NCBI GenBank assembly: GCA_036345935.2
Contig: JADWOT020000003.1
Location: 20,974,509 to 21,038,508, forward strand
Direction: 5' to 3'
DNA: 64,000 nucleotides
From: Taenia hydatigena
Lineage: Eukaryota > Platyhelminthes > Cestoda > Cyclophyllidea > Taeniidae
How positions within the stretch are numbered: the stretch's first letter is position 1; every line of letters begins with the position of its first letter. Below are positions 1 to 12,000 of this stretch, piece after piece. A program made the position numbers and the translations under genes. The notes under the pieces are model-generated. The model saw nothing but the letters and a program-made list of their open reading frames with translations, was not told where the DNA came from and did not search any database.

Positions 1-1783
1 AATACTGTGCCTCATTGGTATTCGAGTTGAATAAAACACTCAACTCACTCTCAGTTCAACACAAGCCTATTTCATTTATCGTAAAGATGCTCTCTTTTCT
101 TACTTCAGGATAACGAATTTTTGGAAGATGAACGAATATTTTTGACCACACTCAGACATGCTCCTTACATGCAATGAGACGTCTCCCTGATACTGTGATC
201 CTGACAAATGAAACAGTCATTTGTTTGCCATTTTTTAAATAAAATCTTTAGCATCAACCTATCGAGCTGCTTTTTTCAACCAAGAATTTGGTAATCAGCT
301 TACTGTCTTATTAAAATAATGCGCTAATACAATGATTAAACTGGGATTGTGAATTCTTTCTCAGAAGAGAAACGGAATATTGAACCCACGAATTTGATTA
401 ATTATCGACACTTTTAGCCCGATTTCTACACGTTGATTTCACTCAGAGGAAAAGACAACCTCACGACACAGATTCCATCCGTGTTGGACGCGGTTTAGAA
501 GTGTTCAGTAGCCCCTAACGCTTAACGCTCTGCAATTTTTAGAATCTAGCTAGGATCAAACGTTCCTTTTGGCCGTGGAAGTCGGGTAAACTGCCTTCGG
601 AACCGAGAGTCTCCCGAATGTGCATATGCCGCTAGCCGCACAATAAATTGAACTAAGAGAACTGAAACACACTTCATCAATTTAAAATGTTTATGCGACG
701 TGGATTTCAATGGCTAATAGCAGAGTCATCGAAATTCAAAGCCATTTTCACAATCACACAAGACTGCTTTGCGCCAAATTCAGTGCATCTTGAAGTTAAA
801 ATGAGACACATTTTAATGCTAGCAGTCTGCGAAATCTTCTTTACGTCGAAAATACCCCTTATTCCTGATATTATCTCTTTTATTGTCTCCAGGGTTGTCG
901 TGGACGTTATAAATACGCTTGCCAGCAGCGCTGTAGAGGAAGCCAATTCAGATTCGGGTGTCAGCGTGACACGAAGTGAAAGGCTTTATTATCCCTCTTT
1001 GTAAACGTTAAGATGCTTTGCGGGGCCAATCGCTTTCCTTTTGGGGATCACGTATCTTGATTGTAACATTGGTGGCCTGAGTAGACGCAACATTTAAGGT
1101 CTAGGGTGTTAAAACAGAAGTTTAGATGAAATGCTGTGTTTAATCGTTCTACTGCTGACGTCTGATTGCCACTCTTCAATGATGTGACGGAATGAACTAA
1201 AATTCCTATTGTTAATAGCAGCATTAATTTCCTACTCCACACTGGGTAAGAGCTGACAATATGCAGTTAGCAGATGTTATAAAAATTTAACGGACTGGCG
1301 AAATGGAAAGTAGAATCGAAGATTAGGATAAGTAGGCCTGTGAACAAATGCATGGACAAAGGCCGATGAAAAATGTAAGTGGTGTAAAATGTAACACAGT
1401 ACAACGAAATTACCTTTCTCACCTGTAGGAATGTAATTCTTATTGCTAAATAGTTTTATAGGCAAATTGGCTCAAATACTACCTTCGCTAATCAGGCCAT
1501 CGCTCCAACAAAGCAGTTGTGATACTTAACTTTCGTATTCGGTAATGGGTCGCTAAGGGGCTTTGCTTTCGAATGTTTACTAGCAGCTTGGCCCATGCCC
1601 TTATCTACGACGGCAATGCAGATTCCTTCCTAGCACTTTCTTTGTTCATCTTTGTTGTCTGATAATATAACATTTAGTTTTACCTATTATAGTCTGCATA
1701 ACAGCACAGCTAACCTCTATTTTTCCTTCGAAAATAAATTTCACAAACATCGGGTACTGTCAGCTTGATACGCGCGAGTCCCA
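1..1783. other. Gene-free AT-rich DNA
   Basis: No frame here resembles a known protein. The longest forward frame (687-1004, 105 codons) has no recognisable domain and overlaps a comparable frame on the other strand, as expected by chance. I see no tRNA, strong tandem repeat or clear exon. Confidence 0.5.
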
Positions 1784-2005
1784 GAATATTCGAGAGGGGA
1801 GCAGTGCCATAACTCTGCGCAGCTGTGATGATAACTTTGTGACACTGTCTAAAATATGAAAATGTTACCATGGTCACCAAGGCTCCTAAGTAGGAATGAT
1901 AGTAGGGAGGTGCTCGTGGATCCAATTGATTAATGACGCAGTGAGCTGATAGTAAAGTGGTGTCCGAATGAGACGGCCCAGAAATGATTTATTAAGACTC
2001 ATAAT
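1784..2005. repeat. Left arm of a ~222-bp inverted repeat (outer pair)
   Basis: The arm is the reverse complement, with scattered mismatches, of 5743-5965. Both arms contain a block that reads on the right arm as GGATCCACGAGCACCTCCC and, further in, GGAGCCTTGGTGACCATGG. The arms enclose about 3.7 kb. They may be the terminal inverted repeats of a decayed DNA element, but I see no transposase between them and no obvious target-site duplication. Confidence 0.8.
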
Positions 2006-3707
2006 CCGAAGGCCTACTTCCTGAGTCGGCTAACCCAGAGGAGTGAAACTGGAATTGGCAAATCCGAAAAGTGCTTCTGGAGGAGACTCTCAGTACAGTA
2101 GCAAACCAACTGCTCCGACAGACAGTAATAACAAAGGTGAAGACGGCCTCCGATTCTAGTCTTCATATGAGTGGTTTGCGAAGTCATGTGAAAAGTGTTG
2201 CGTACACGCCTCATACCACTTTATGGACTAAGGTAACAGCATTTTTTCCATTCCTCATTGAACACATTAAAAGGGAGTCGCTCGGATAGTTGAGGATCCT
2301 TAAACAGTCAAGGAGAAGATTGAATGCGCGCCTATCTGCCGACAGACCCACCTACATAAATATCAACAATGCCTTTGGGCAGGAAATTAACTGTATAAGA
2401 GTTTACAAAGCATGTGTGCAAAATTATGGCTAGTTTGTAATAAAAAAAGCCAATAGAGTCTTGTGCAGTGAGAAATAAGAGAAAGACTGTCGCAAGCATA
2501 TTTTCTTCGGGTAATATGTGAGGGCATCACCTTGAAAGGAACAAATTGAGTTGTACGAATACGATTTGAACGGGTCACTTAAGGGGCGTCGCACATGCCA
2601 CACAATGTCATGAAAGGTGCATTTGGCGCATGGACCATAAGGAAGTTCAAAGCATTCTGAAGTTTGTGCAGAAATGTGCTCAGGTGTGAGTCCAATTCGG
2701 CCAAACATCCTTTGTAATGACAAGCGTGGGATCAGTCAACACATTCTGTATTTGGTAGGAATCTAATGAGTCGCTAAAGTAAAAATCACGGCCACCGAAA
2801 ATACTGAACTTCTTACACCGCGTTCTTAAACCGGCTTTTTCATTCACTTGATTTTTGCAAGTTGAATTAATAAGCTTGCTCCAGACAACCACGACTTCAT
2901 GCGCTAGTGGCAAATGGACTTGGTGAAGTTGTTAGAAACGGAGTCGCGTGTCGATTTTGAGGCTTTTGTAGACATTACAAAGGGAGAAATACGCGCATCA
3001 GCCTCAAACTCGGGTCGTTGCTCTGAAACAATATATCGAGAACGAAAAATTTGACGTTCTTATTAAAATGGTTCTATCCTCGTGCCGCTGTTTGAAATCC
3101 ATCAAGTATGCTTGCAAACCGATGAGAATTGACTTCGCTTCACAATAGAAAGTTTGCTTTAGGTAAAAGAATTGCCAAGGATCACGACCGGTGATTAAAC
3201 TACCTCTATTGGCAGCAAATTGCTGTTCCAATATTGTTTTTATTCGTTACAATGCCAGGATTTTAAGGGACAGTGCTGGAATGGAACAGAGATGGGAGCG
3301 GGAAGAGTCCTATCTATTTGCTACCAACAAATACGCCTCCAACGCGGTCCTTACTTTTCTCAGCAATCATTTTATTCCATTGCAATACCTGCACAAGTAA
3401 AAAGCGAGTCATAGGTTCCTGCTGACATGTCTTGCATTCAGTCTCTACCTAGTAAATGCTTAAGAGCAACTAAGCTGGTAGCCTCGAAACGGTGCTCTGG
3501 TCAAAGATGTACGTTAGGTTGCTTTGTATTGCAACGCATTAGGCAGACTACTAAGCTTGACTCAAAATGCACTGTCCGAATTGCGCAAACAAACGATATC
3601 CTCCTCCTCGTAGGTTTAAGCTGAAGCCTTTGACTACTTTCGTGTGGAGTGCTTCTGTTACATTTTAAATAAAATTGCACAGATAAAGGACCTAACATCG
3701 CTTTTTA
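2006..3707. other. Gene-free spacer between outer and inner inverted repeats
   Basis: Only short overlapping frames on both strands, none longer than about 97 codons and none with a recognisable motif. If the outer repeats belong to a transposable element, this is its unrecognised internal DNA. Confidence 0.4.
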
Positions 3708-4150
3708 AATGATTTAAAACTAAAGAGACGATTGCAGACCTTTTTAGATATTGCGGCAGATAGGGACTGCAGAATGATACGGATAGCCTAACGCTCATCA
3801 TGACGATATCGGTGTTGCTAGGCTAAAATGCCCTCAAAAAATAAGTTACTATGTTAAGAAACGAAGGCTCGCCTGTTACTAAGGCATGAGATCACGTAAA
3901 GCATGAACGTCGAATGATCACTGAAGCCGGATTCGAACCATGTACGATACCATGACATCCAGTTACTCAATGATTTGGTTGCTAACGTACTAGCCTGATC
4001 CTACGTACTAGCATCAACTGCAGCGCTTAGTTGGCATGGCAACATGGCGTCATCTTTGAAATGTTGTCATACCGTTGTAACCTGGTCTATTCATCAGCCT
4101 ATGATTTGGGCATCCAAGACACGAGGATCAAGAAGCGACTCCGTACGTAA
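3708..4150 (-). repeat. Left arm of a ~440-bp inverted repeat (inner pair)
   Basis: The arm reverse-complements to 4608-5050. Similarity is very high over 3781-4150 and weaker in the outermost ~70 bp. The inverse strand holds a perfect polymerase III B-box-type sequence, GGTTCGAATCC (complement of 3929-3939). That suggests a tRNA-derived or SINE-like origin, though no full tRNA folds here. The two arms would form a large hairpin with a ~457-nt loop. Confidence 0.85.
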
Positions 4151-4607
4151 GATTTTCTGATTTAGCATTGCCTGATGAAACAGCACGCGATTAAGAGGTG
4201 CAAATTGTTAGTGCGGATGACGCAAATTATGCCACTGGATACTTTTTGATGCCAAAATAATGGTATATTTATAGCAGCTATCACTGCTTGAATGATTAAT
4301 TATGATGATAAAACAAGTAAACATCAATAACGTTCAAATGCCGCACACTCCGGTAGGGAGGGAACCATCGACTGTCCAACGATAGAGCATTTAATCACTA
4401 GCAGCCGTCCAAACTCTTCGAAACCAAAACAAGACTGCCTACGGTATTAGCTCTTCCTTGGAGAGTTGCAGAGAGGTAGAAGCTGCTCTTCCGACATACG
4501 CAACGTGTCGATGTACATGCGCGATTTAGAAGATTTGGCTAAACTTCAAATCTCCCCATCAAATCCGCTGCCGTTTGCCTCAATGCGCTTTTACGGGAAA
4601 GTTGTCT
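4151..4607. other. Loop of the inner inverted repeat
   Basis: Unique DNA between the two arms. The only open frame (4466-4669, 67 codons) runs into the right arm and has no recognisable motif. Confidence 0.5.
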
Positions 4608-5050
4608 TTTTACGTACGGAGTCGCTTCTTGATCCTCGTGTCTTGGATGCCCAAATCATAGGCTGGTGAATAGCCCAGGTTACAACGGTATGACAACATT
4701 TCAAAGATGACGCCATGTTGCCATGCCAACTAAGCGCTGCAGTTGATGCTAGTACGTAGGATCAGGCTAGTACGTTAGCAACCAAATCATTGAGTAACTG
4801 GATGTCATGGTATCGTACATGGTTCGAATCCGGCTTCAGTGATCATTCGACGTTCATGCTTTACGTGATCTCATGCCTTAGTAACAGGCGAGCCTTCGTT
4901 TCTTAACATAGTAACTTATTTTTTGAGGGCATTTTAGCCTAGCAACACCGATATCGTCATGATGAGCGTTAGGCTATCCGTACCATTCTGCGATCTCTAT
5001 CCGCCCCAATATTTGAAAAAGATCTGCCATTGTCTCCTTTTGGTTTTGAA
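4608..5050 (+). repeat. Right arm of the ~440-bp inverted repeat (inner pair)
   Basis: Mirror of 3708-4150. A perfect B-box consensus, GGTTCGAATCC, lies at 4821-4831. A TGAGTAACTGG stretch about 30 nt upstream is only a weak A-box match. I read this as a SINE-like or foldback element rather than a functional tRNA gene, since no cloverleaf can be drawn. Confidence 0.85.
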
Positions 5051-5742
5051 TAAATAAAGATAAAGAGAAGATCTAGGTGTGAGTGAAGTGAACCACCCTG
5101 TATGCCACGGGCTCACAGTCACGCAATTCGATGGCAAATAACAAAAAATTTGGTGGTCCTTATGTCATTCCGTGCTCTGATTCAGACCCATTTGACCTGT
5201 CTTATTGTCATAGCGATGAAGAGCCTTCTTCCTGTGCTCTCAGATGAAATGATTGTGACTAAAGCAGGTGTTTGCAATAGGAAAAAGGCCCTCCGCGTAA
5301 CAACTTGGTACTTTTGGCATTAAATATTAACAGTGACTGTCTCCTTGTACAGCTTTGTGCACAGTAAAGTGCAGAGTTTCACAGCAAAAGATTCAATTCA
5401 CGCTTGTTTTTTGCCTAGAATTCAACTAATTTCTCAACCTATGGGCTTATTTTAATGCACTATTCACGAACCACAAGGCAGCAACTGTAGCCAAGCTCTT
5501 ATCATGGAGAACGTGTTGGCAAACAATTGAATACAGAGATCACAATTGCACCTGGAGGACGTTCAGCGTCACTGCCCTCTTCCAATGACTGTGCTGCTTG
5601 TGTGTCTGAGTGATTACGGACGCATTGTATCGCAATTCTCAACTGCGTCACTCAAGACAGCTATAAAGCCTCGCGTATTCGCCGCAGAATACAGTAATTT
5701 TGTTTTTTGCAATTTCGCCAAAGTTCTTGTTAGCTTTTTTTA
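5051..5742. other. Gene-free spacer
   Basis: Short unsupported frames only (the longest is 5102-5323, 73 codons). No recognisable repeat or RNA. Confidence 0.4.
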
Positions 5743-5965
5743 ATTATGAGTCTTGCGGATTCGTTTCTCGACCGTCTTATTCGGACATGACTTTACTATC
5801 AGCTCACTGCGTCATTAATCAATTGGATCCACGAGCACCTCCCTACTATCATTCCTACTTAGGAGCCTTGGTGACCATGGTAACATTTTCATATTTTAGA
5901 CGGTGTCACAAAGTTATCATCACAGCTGCGCAGAGTTATGGCACTGCTCCCCTCTCGAACATTCG
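5743..5965. repeat. Right arm of the ~222-bp inverted repeat (outer pair)
   Basis: Reverse complement of 1784-2005. An open frame of 104 codons (5700-6014) runs through it and the left arm carries the same peptide on the other strand. The frame reflects repeat sequence rather than a supported gene. Confidence 0.8.
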
Positions 5966-8900
5966 TCACCCAATGATCTCAGATTCGCGTGCTAGTCAAA
6001 GAAAGGTTACTTGATGGAGTTCAGAGATACTCTTTACGAACAAAATCACAAGACAAATGCAAAGCCGTTATTGGGGACATTTGCACGTTTTAATTGAATC
6101 ACACATTCCGGGTGCTTTAACTGCACCAGAAGCACTTTCTCGTCTTCTTTATCTTTGCGAAAGACTTTTCCTTGATTGGATATACTGCTGTGCCTAAAAG
6201 CTCACATTGTAGATGCCAGAGAGGATGAGGTGGCTAAGAGTGTGTAGCAGGCTGGGGAACTGAGTGTAGGGTGGGCAGGGGCAAGAGGAGAGCACATAGC
6301 CACCTGGCGTGTGCAACACATTCCCCTCTTCCTGCTGACTGAGGTGTGCGGCGATCGTTACACCACTATTGAGTGAGAAAAAAACTTCCGGGCTATGAAG
6401 CTTCTCGTATGCAAACATCAAGTGCCTCAAAACTAAATAAAGTTCATAGTCAATGCTTTAGTAGTTTTTAAGGGTAGACAAAAGTAAATTGTCCCGTCCC
6501 TCTGGCCACCAATTGAACATCTACCATCACCCCTTTCTTTTCTCCTCCCTCTCCGAATTAAGCAGTCACATCCATCACACATCCCATGGCTGCGCTCAGT
6601 CATTCGTGCTGAAGTTGCGGTGATGGCTATGTTCTTGTCTGTTTGTAAAAGTGTGAGAATGGCCCAGATTGGTCCCCTTCTTACGCGACTGTTGAAGGAA
6701 CGGGATGATCCTTGACCGCAATCCTGACCGGCTACCGAAATCTCATCTCCGCTTCACGTCACCATCCTTGATGACTACCTTCGAGGTGGGAAGGTGTGAT
6801 GACTTATGTCTTCCGCCAGCCACACATCAAACGCCGAAACAGGAATCTATGATAGCACCGCTCATAGTCGTCTGCTTGGCACAATTCTTTTTAGTGTTTC
6901 TACTTCCCACTTGAAATCATTTGCTGATGGTGACAGAAATCGATATCAACCTTCCAGAGTGCTATACAGGTAGAATTGGAGTATTGGACACTTTACCTTT
7001 ACTTTTGGACGCTATGGGCTATAGTGGAACACGAACTGAATAACCCTTTATTCCAGACGCTGTTTTCAGTTCCTTGAGGGCGATTTTATTAAAGCCGTAT
7101 TGATGACTGAATGAATAAGAAGGTATTAGTAGACACCTTTGCAAAAGTTGCCAAAAAATTATGCTTGCTTCCTCGAATCCGGTAATCAAGCGAATCTCAA
7201 ACGCTCCACGTGATGCAGCTGCAATGGTGGGAAAAAGTGACAATGAACGCAGTTTGCATGAGTGAAAATTTAGTGTGTGATTTCGAGAGGAATGTGTATC
7301 CAGTAGTCAGATCGCATTTCTGCTGCTGACCTGTGATTGTTTGCAAACTGCATCGAATTGCGATTTCCACCACTATAACAAAGTTGTTTCAACTGCTCAT
7401 TCGCTTCAGTATTTGCGTCAATTTCGCATCGACAAAATCGCATAAGTAGAGCGGCATTTCCTTTTTGATTTAGTGTTACTAAGTTGCAACTCTTCGATCT
7501 ATAAGGCTTAAAGTGAGTTAAGCTGGCGCTCATCTGGTCCCGTACTATTTAGCCTGTTAAGCGTAATTGTTCAAATCCGGTTGCCAAGGTGATTGGACTT
7601 TACCATCACCACTTACTGATAAGACTGGCACGGATCATGTAAAATTGATTTCCTTTCTACCTCCGCAACAGCAGAATTTGTGAACCATCCTTTTATCTAA
7701 ATATTCACGATGAAATGCATTAATGAACGAAGAGCTTGCATGATACACACTAATACATAAGCTTGATTGGCAAATAAATCAACGAGTCTTAACGTTGGAT
7801 TTAAAAACAGACGAATGATAGACCTGGGTTATGTCGATGTGATTGATTACTAGCAAATGCATCTCTAAGTCTCAGCATGGCTGTGAACGAAATGTCTGAA
7901 TGCTCATGTTGATAATGTGGTAATAACATTGTGCACATATATGAGTGAAGGCGTCAAAAAATGCGTTTTTAGTCGAGGTGATGAAACCAGCGCTAAATTG
8001 ATGTCTGCTGTTGCCATGGTGATCACAATCCACTGAGCTGATGATTTAGTACCTCTAGGTTAAACTTCAATGCCGGACGTCTTTGTGGTTTATGCGTTCT
8101 GATTTGCGGATAAGTGGACACGCAGTACCCCTTCTCAAGAAAATATCTCTTTCCTTTCTACCCACTTCGCTCACTTGTCTGCCTGGGCCAAATGTGGGCC
8201 GCAGAGATAGTGGCATTGTTGCTCGCCTTGCGTCATCGGACAGACATTGTGAGTGCACGAGTAAGTGTGGGTATGGTGAAGAATCGGTTAGGTGCAACTT
8301 CACTATTACCAATGCTGCTAAGCCGGTTGGGCTTTAATCGCTCATAAACGAAGAAAATTAATTACATGACATACTGACACAATCTAAATGCTCATTCGTC
8401 CTCCTACCATCTAGTAGTCTGGAAGGCGCCCCAAACAATTTCTTTGAATAAGTGATATTTTATCTTGATTTAATTCAAGTTATTTCAGCGCGCGACTCAG
8501 GTACCCTCGGGCGTTTTGTGTGTAGTTAATTAGCTGAATATTTTGTGCCTTCAGGTGCGAATTAATGCTTTCCTAACAGTTCTTAAAATATATTACACCT
8601 TATTCTAGTCTTGCCACCACAGTCTCAAAATCCTTCTTAATTATTTTCGACTTTTCCTGGACGCCAATTGAGTACGCAAAGGATTAACTTTGCAAACGCC
8701 TAACATCTCTGCATTTTAATTTAAAAATTAGCAGAATAAGAGGAAATGATACTATATGTTGCATCACTGCTGGGTTAAAGAGTAATCTCAGTCTCCATTG
8801 AATGTGACAACAGTGGACCTATCCTATTGGTTTATCGCACAATGCCAATTACCCAATAGTGTGTCAGCCTGTTTTGATCCCCCCAGAAATCTGATTGGTG

Positions 8901-9098
8901 AATGTATTTCATTAATTTAAAACGAATATAAGGCTACCGCCCTGCTCTGAATTACTTAAACATGACTCCTCCATTTGTTAAGGAATAAGTGGCAGTAAGA
9001 TGCATGAGTGGTGTGGTTTCACTTGCTAGCACCTAAATTAAGGCATTTTTGCTCAATTATTGGGCCTGAAACTCACTGCTTGTCTATTTTTCAGCCGT
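5966..9098. other. Gene-free DNA upstream of the sim-like gene
   Basis: No recognisable protein, tRNA or repeat family. Frames are short and overlap on both strands. The sim-like gene's promoter and any 5' non-coding exon should lie here; an intron-acceptor-like TATTTTTCAG ends at 9094, just before the presumed start codon. Confidence 0.45.
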
Positions 9099-12000
9099 AT
9101 GGGTACACCTGGTTATCAGCCGCAAATTCCTTCCCAGGACTATTATGGTGCATTAATGGACCAACAATGTTCTTCTTTCCAAGCTTCAAGTCCACACGAT
9201 TATTTGTACCAACGACGTCCCCAAGAGCAGTACCTTGATTATCATCAATCTGCGTCATATGGAAGTTGTTTTACCTTACAAGGTTCCGAAAACCATGGAA
9301 CTACATTGGATCTGCAGATCGTCACACCCGGCGATGCAGTTGCCAGCGTTAGCAGCATTGCCAGTGGCAGCATCAGTGGGAAAAGCGGATCGACTACCTT
9401 ACTTGCCCCGATAGATGATGGGGTTTCTGCACATACCCCTTCACCGGAGGCGAGGGAAAAGTCAAAGAACGCTGCTCGCACGCGACGTAAGAATGAGAAC
9501 ATCCAATTTGAACGCCTATCACACGCGATCCCCCTACCCGATGCTGCCAAAGTGATGCTGGATAAGGCCTCCATAGTTCGTCTGGCCCTTAACTTTCTAA
9601 AAATGAGAGACTTATTTTCCTCAAGTAAGTAAATGTTCTTATGTCTTTTGTGTGATTGCAAACCAGGCTGTTTTATTTAAGGCTAGCGAACAACAGACTA
9701 ATTTTGCCCTTTAGTAGCAGTGCGCCGATAAGGTCATTGCTTTATTAGCCAAAAAAGTCTTTGGTGAGTAGACAAGTTAGACTTTGAAATGCTGCATACC
9801 ATTTTAATTCCGCTCACATGAGATTATAATACTTCCACTCGAATGCAATGGGATCATGAACTATATTAATATAAAGTCCAAGACGTCTTTGGGCCAGGTT
9901 AGTATAATTCGCACATAGAAGAAGGCTAATTCTTATAAGAGGTAAAAACGAAGTAGAAAAAACCAAAATAACGTCTAATCTAGATTCTGTCTACAATAAA
10001 TTTCCTTCATCTGCGAAAGAGACGTGCTATATCATTCTGTTAGCGCATTATATGAGCAGGCAACGAATAATTTTTACGAAAGGGGTGGGTGATAAGAACA
10101 TTTTAGAGAACAATGGTCCTCAAAAGCAAAATAATTAAGTAGGAGGCTAAAAATGGTGGTTAAATTAGCCCAATTAGCGTCCTTTTCCTACCCTTTTGTC
10201 AGATTACGATGAGTGAAAGCGTCACAGACTTTTATGATGTTGGATGGAGAAGATGATGGTGAAGAAGCAGAGAGGAGCGAAGAGGTGGGATGTGAGCAGA
10301 GATGGCATCAAAGGCAGGGGTCTTCATTTGAGACAATCGCTTTTGTCTAGGAAAAATGAAATAAATAGTTGCTCTATTGTTGCAGCGTTTCATACATCCC
10401 TTCAAAATGAAGCAAAGTTTGCTTTCCAAGAAGTCTGAACCACATTTGAAGCTCAAAAGAAAACGCAGTGAAAGTTATGGACATTGAAAAACTTTTTCCC
10501 TTGCAGATCAAACAAATACACCACCAAGGCCGCTAACACAAGGTCCCTTAAGTAACGTCATGCTTGCGGTAATTTCTTATTTCCATTTTGCATGCTCTCA
10601 ACACGCTAATAATATTATTTGCTCACCTTAAATAATTTAGGCTCTGGATGGTTTTCCTTTAATCCTCTCCAACTCGGGCTCAATAATGTACATCGGTGAC
10701 ACTGTAAAAACATTATTGGGCTTGGCTAAGGTGAGAATTTCGAACATGTTTCGGATGAATCCTCTTCTTCACTCTAGTGGGATTTGTCAGGAACAACGTT
10801 CGCGGCAAATATCAAAGAGGAAGAACGGCATGAATTGGAGAGCCATCTCAAGTTAACCTCTTCGGAACTAAGCCAAATAAACTGCCCCAACAAAGGTGAT
10901 AAAAGTCGCAATAAGAGTTTAAAAATAGATTTCCTAAGTTTTTCAGATGTCAGTAGGAATTCTAGTCTTGTTTGGCTACGTTTAACGCTCCTAATGTAAT
11001 TTTAGCACATCGGATTGGGATGAGGAGGGGTAGCAGAAACATAGAATACGGTGAAGGTGGTGTTAAGAATTGTCATCTCTCCTCAATTCCATGCTTGTAA
11101 ATGTGTCACGTTTTGTTGAACAAAATCTAACTCCTCTCTCACCTTGCTTTTATCTTTCCTCCCCTATTAATCTCCAATAGAATTTCGATTCGAACGTCGT
11201 TTTACCATTCACGCTAAGTGTGTCCTCTCCAAACGCAGCAGCGGACTAAGCTCTGATGGTTACAAGGTAAGGATCACATAAATGAAGGGAGTGTTTTGTA
11301 TAATTGACTAAACATTGTGTTTGTTATCGTCGTAGACTCTGCATTATGGAGGTTATGTCACAGCTAGGATGTTCGATGGCAAAGGAGGCCCTAAAAAGGT
11401 TGTTCAACAGCTGTGTGGAATCGCATCTACCTTGCCTGTGGTGAATTGGAACTCGACTGAAATTAGGATGAGCCGAGATATGTTTATGTTTCGTGCCAAT
11501 CTAAACTTGGAAATAACCTATGCTGATGAACAGTAAGCACTCCTTTGAGAATGAATCCATCGCTCATGCTCCAGTTTTCATAATGTGTCTTGACGGTCAG
11601 GCCGTCATACAGGTGCTGAAAGAAGGATGTTGCAATTAACCTTTTACCAAGAAAAGCGTAATAAGGAAAGCCAAAATGCTCTTGTGGTGTTTGAAGATAA
11701 AATTATCACGGTTCTGGCTCTCAGGAAACTCGGTCTACTGAAAGCATGGATAAAAGCCATTGTTAAAGAGCTTGTTCAATAATAGGGCTCCAACTTGCAA
11801 TTTGGCCTTATGAATTAGAAAACGGCGTAATAATCTAAAACGTGGTGCCAAAATAAAACTCCAACCCAACTTTAGTGTACAGTTTAACCACGAGCTTAAT
11901 CCAAAGCGTGCCACGAAGGATATCATGTGCGTCACGTCCAAGAAGGAAAAGCTTTGGCGTGGTGTAAAAGCCAAGCTGAGTCACGATCGCTAAATCGAAA

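Noticed and set aside
687..1004. 105-codon forward frame
   Set aside because: No recognisable motif and overlapped by a frame of similar size on the opposite strand.
3921..3945. Functional tRNA gene in the inner inverted repeat
   Set aside because: Only the B-box is convincing; acceptor, D and anticodon arms do not pair.
4166..4200. CTGATGA as a hammerhead ribozyme core
   Set aside because: No properly spaced stem II and GAAA partner could be found around it.
9245..9661. 138-codon frame antisense to the first sim-like exon
   Set aside because: Fully overlaps the bHLH-coding exon, which has clear homology on the other strand.
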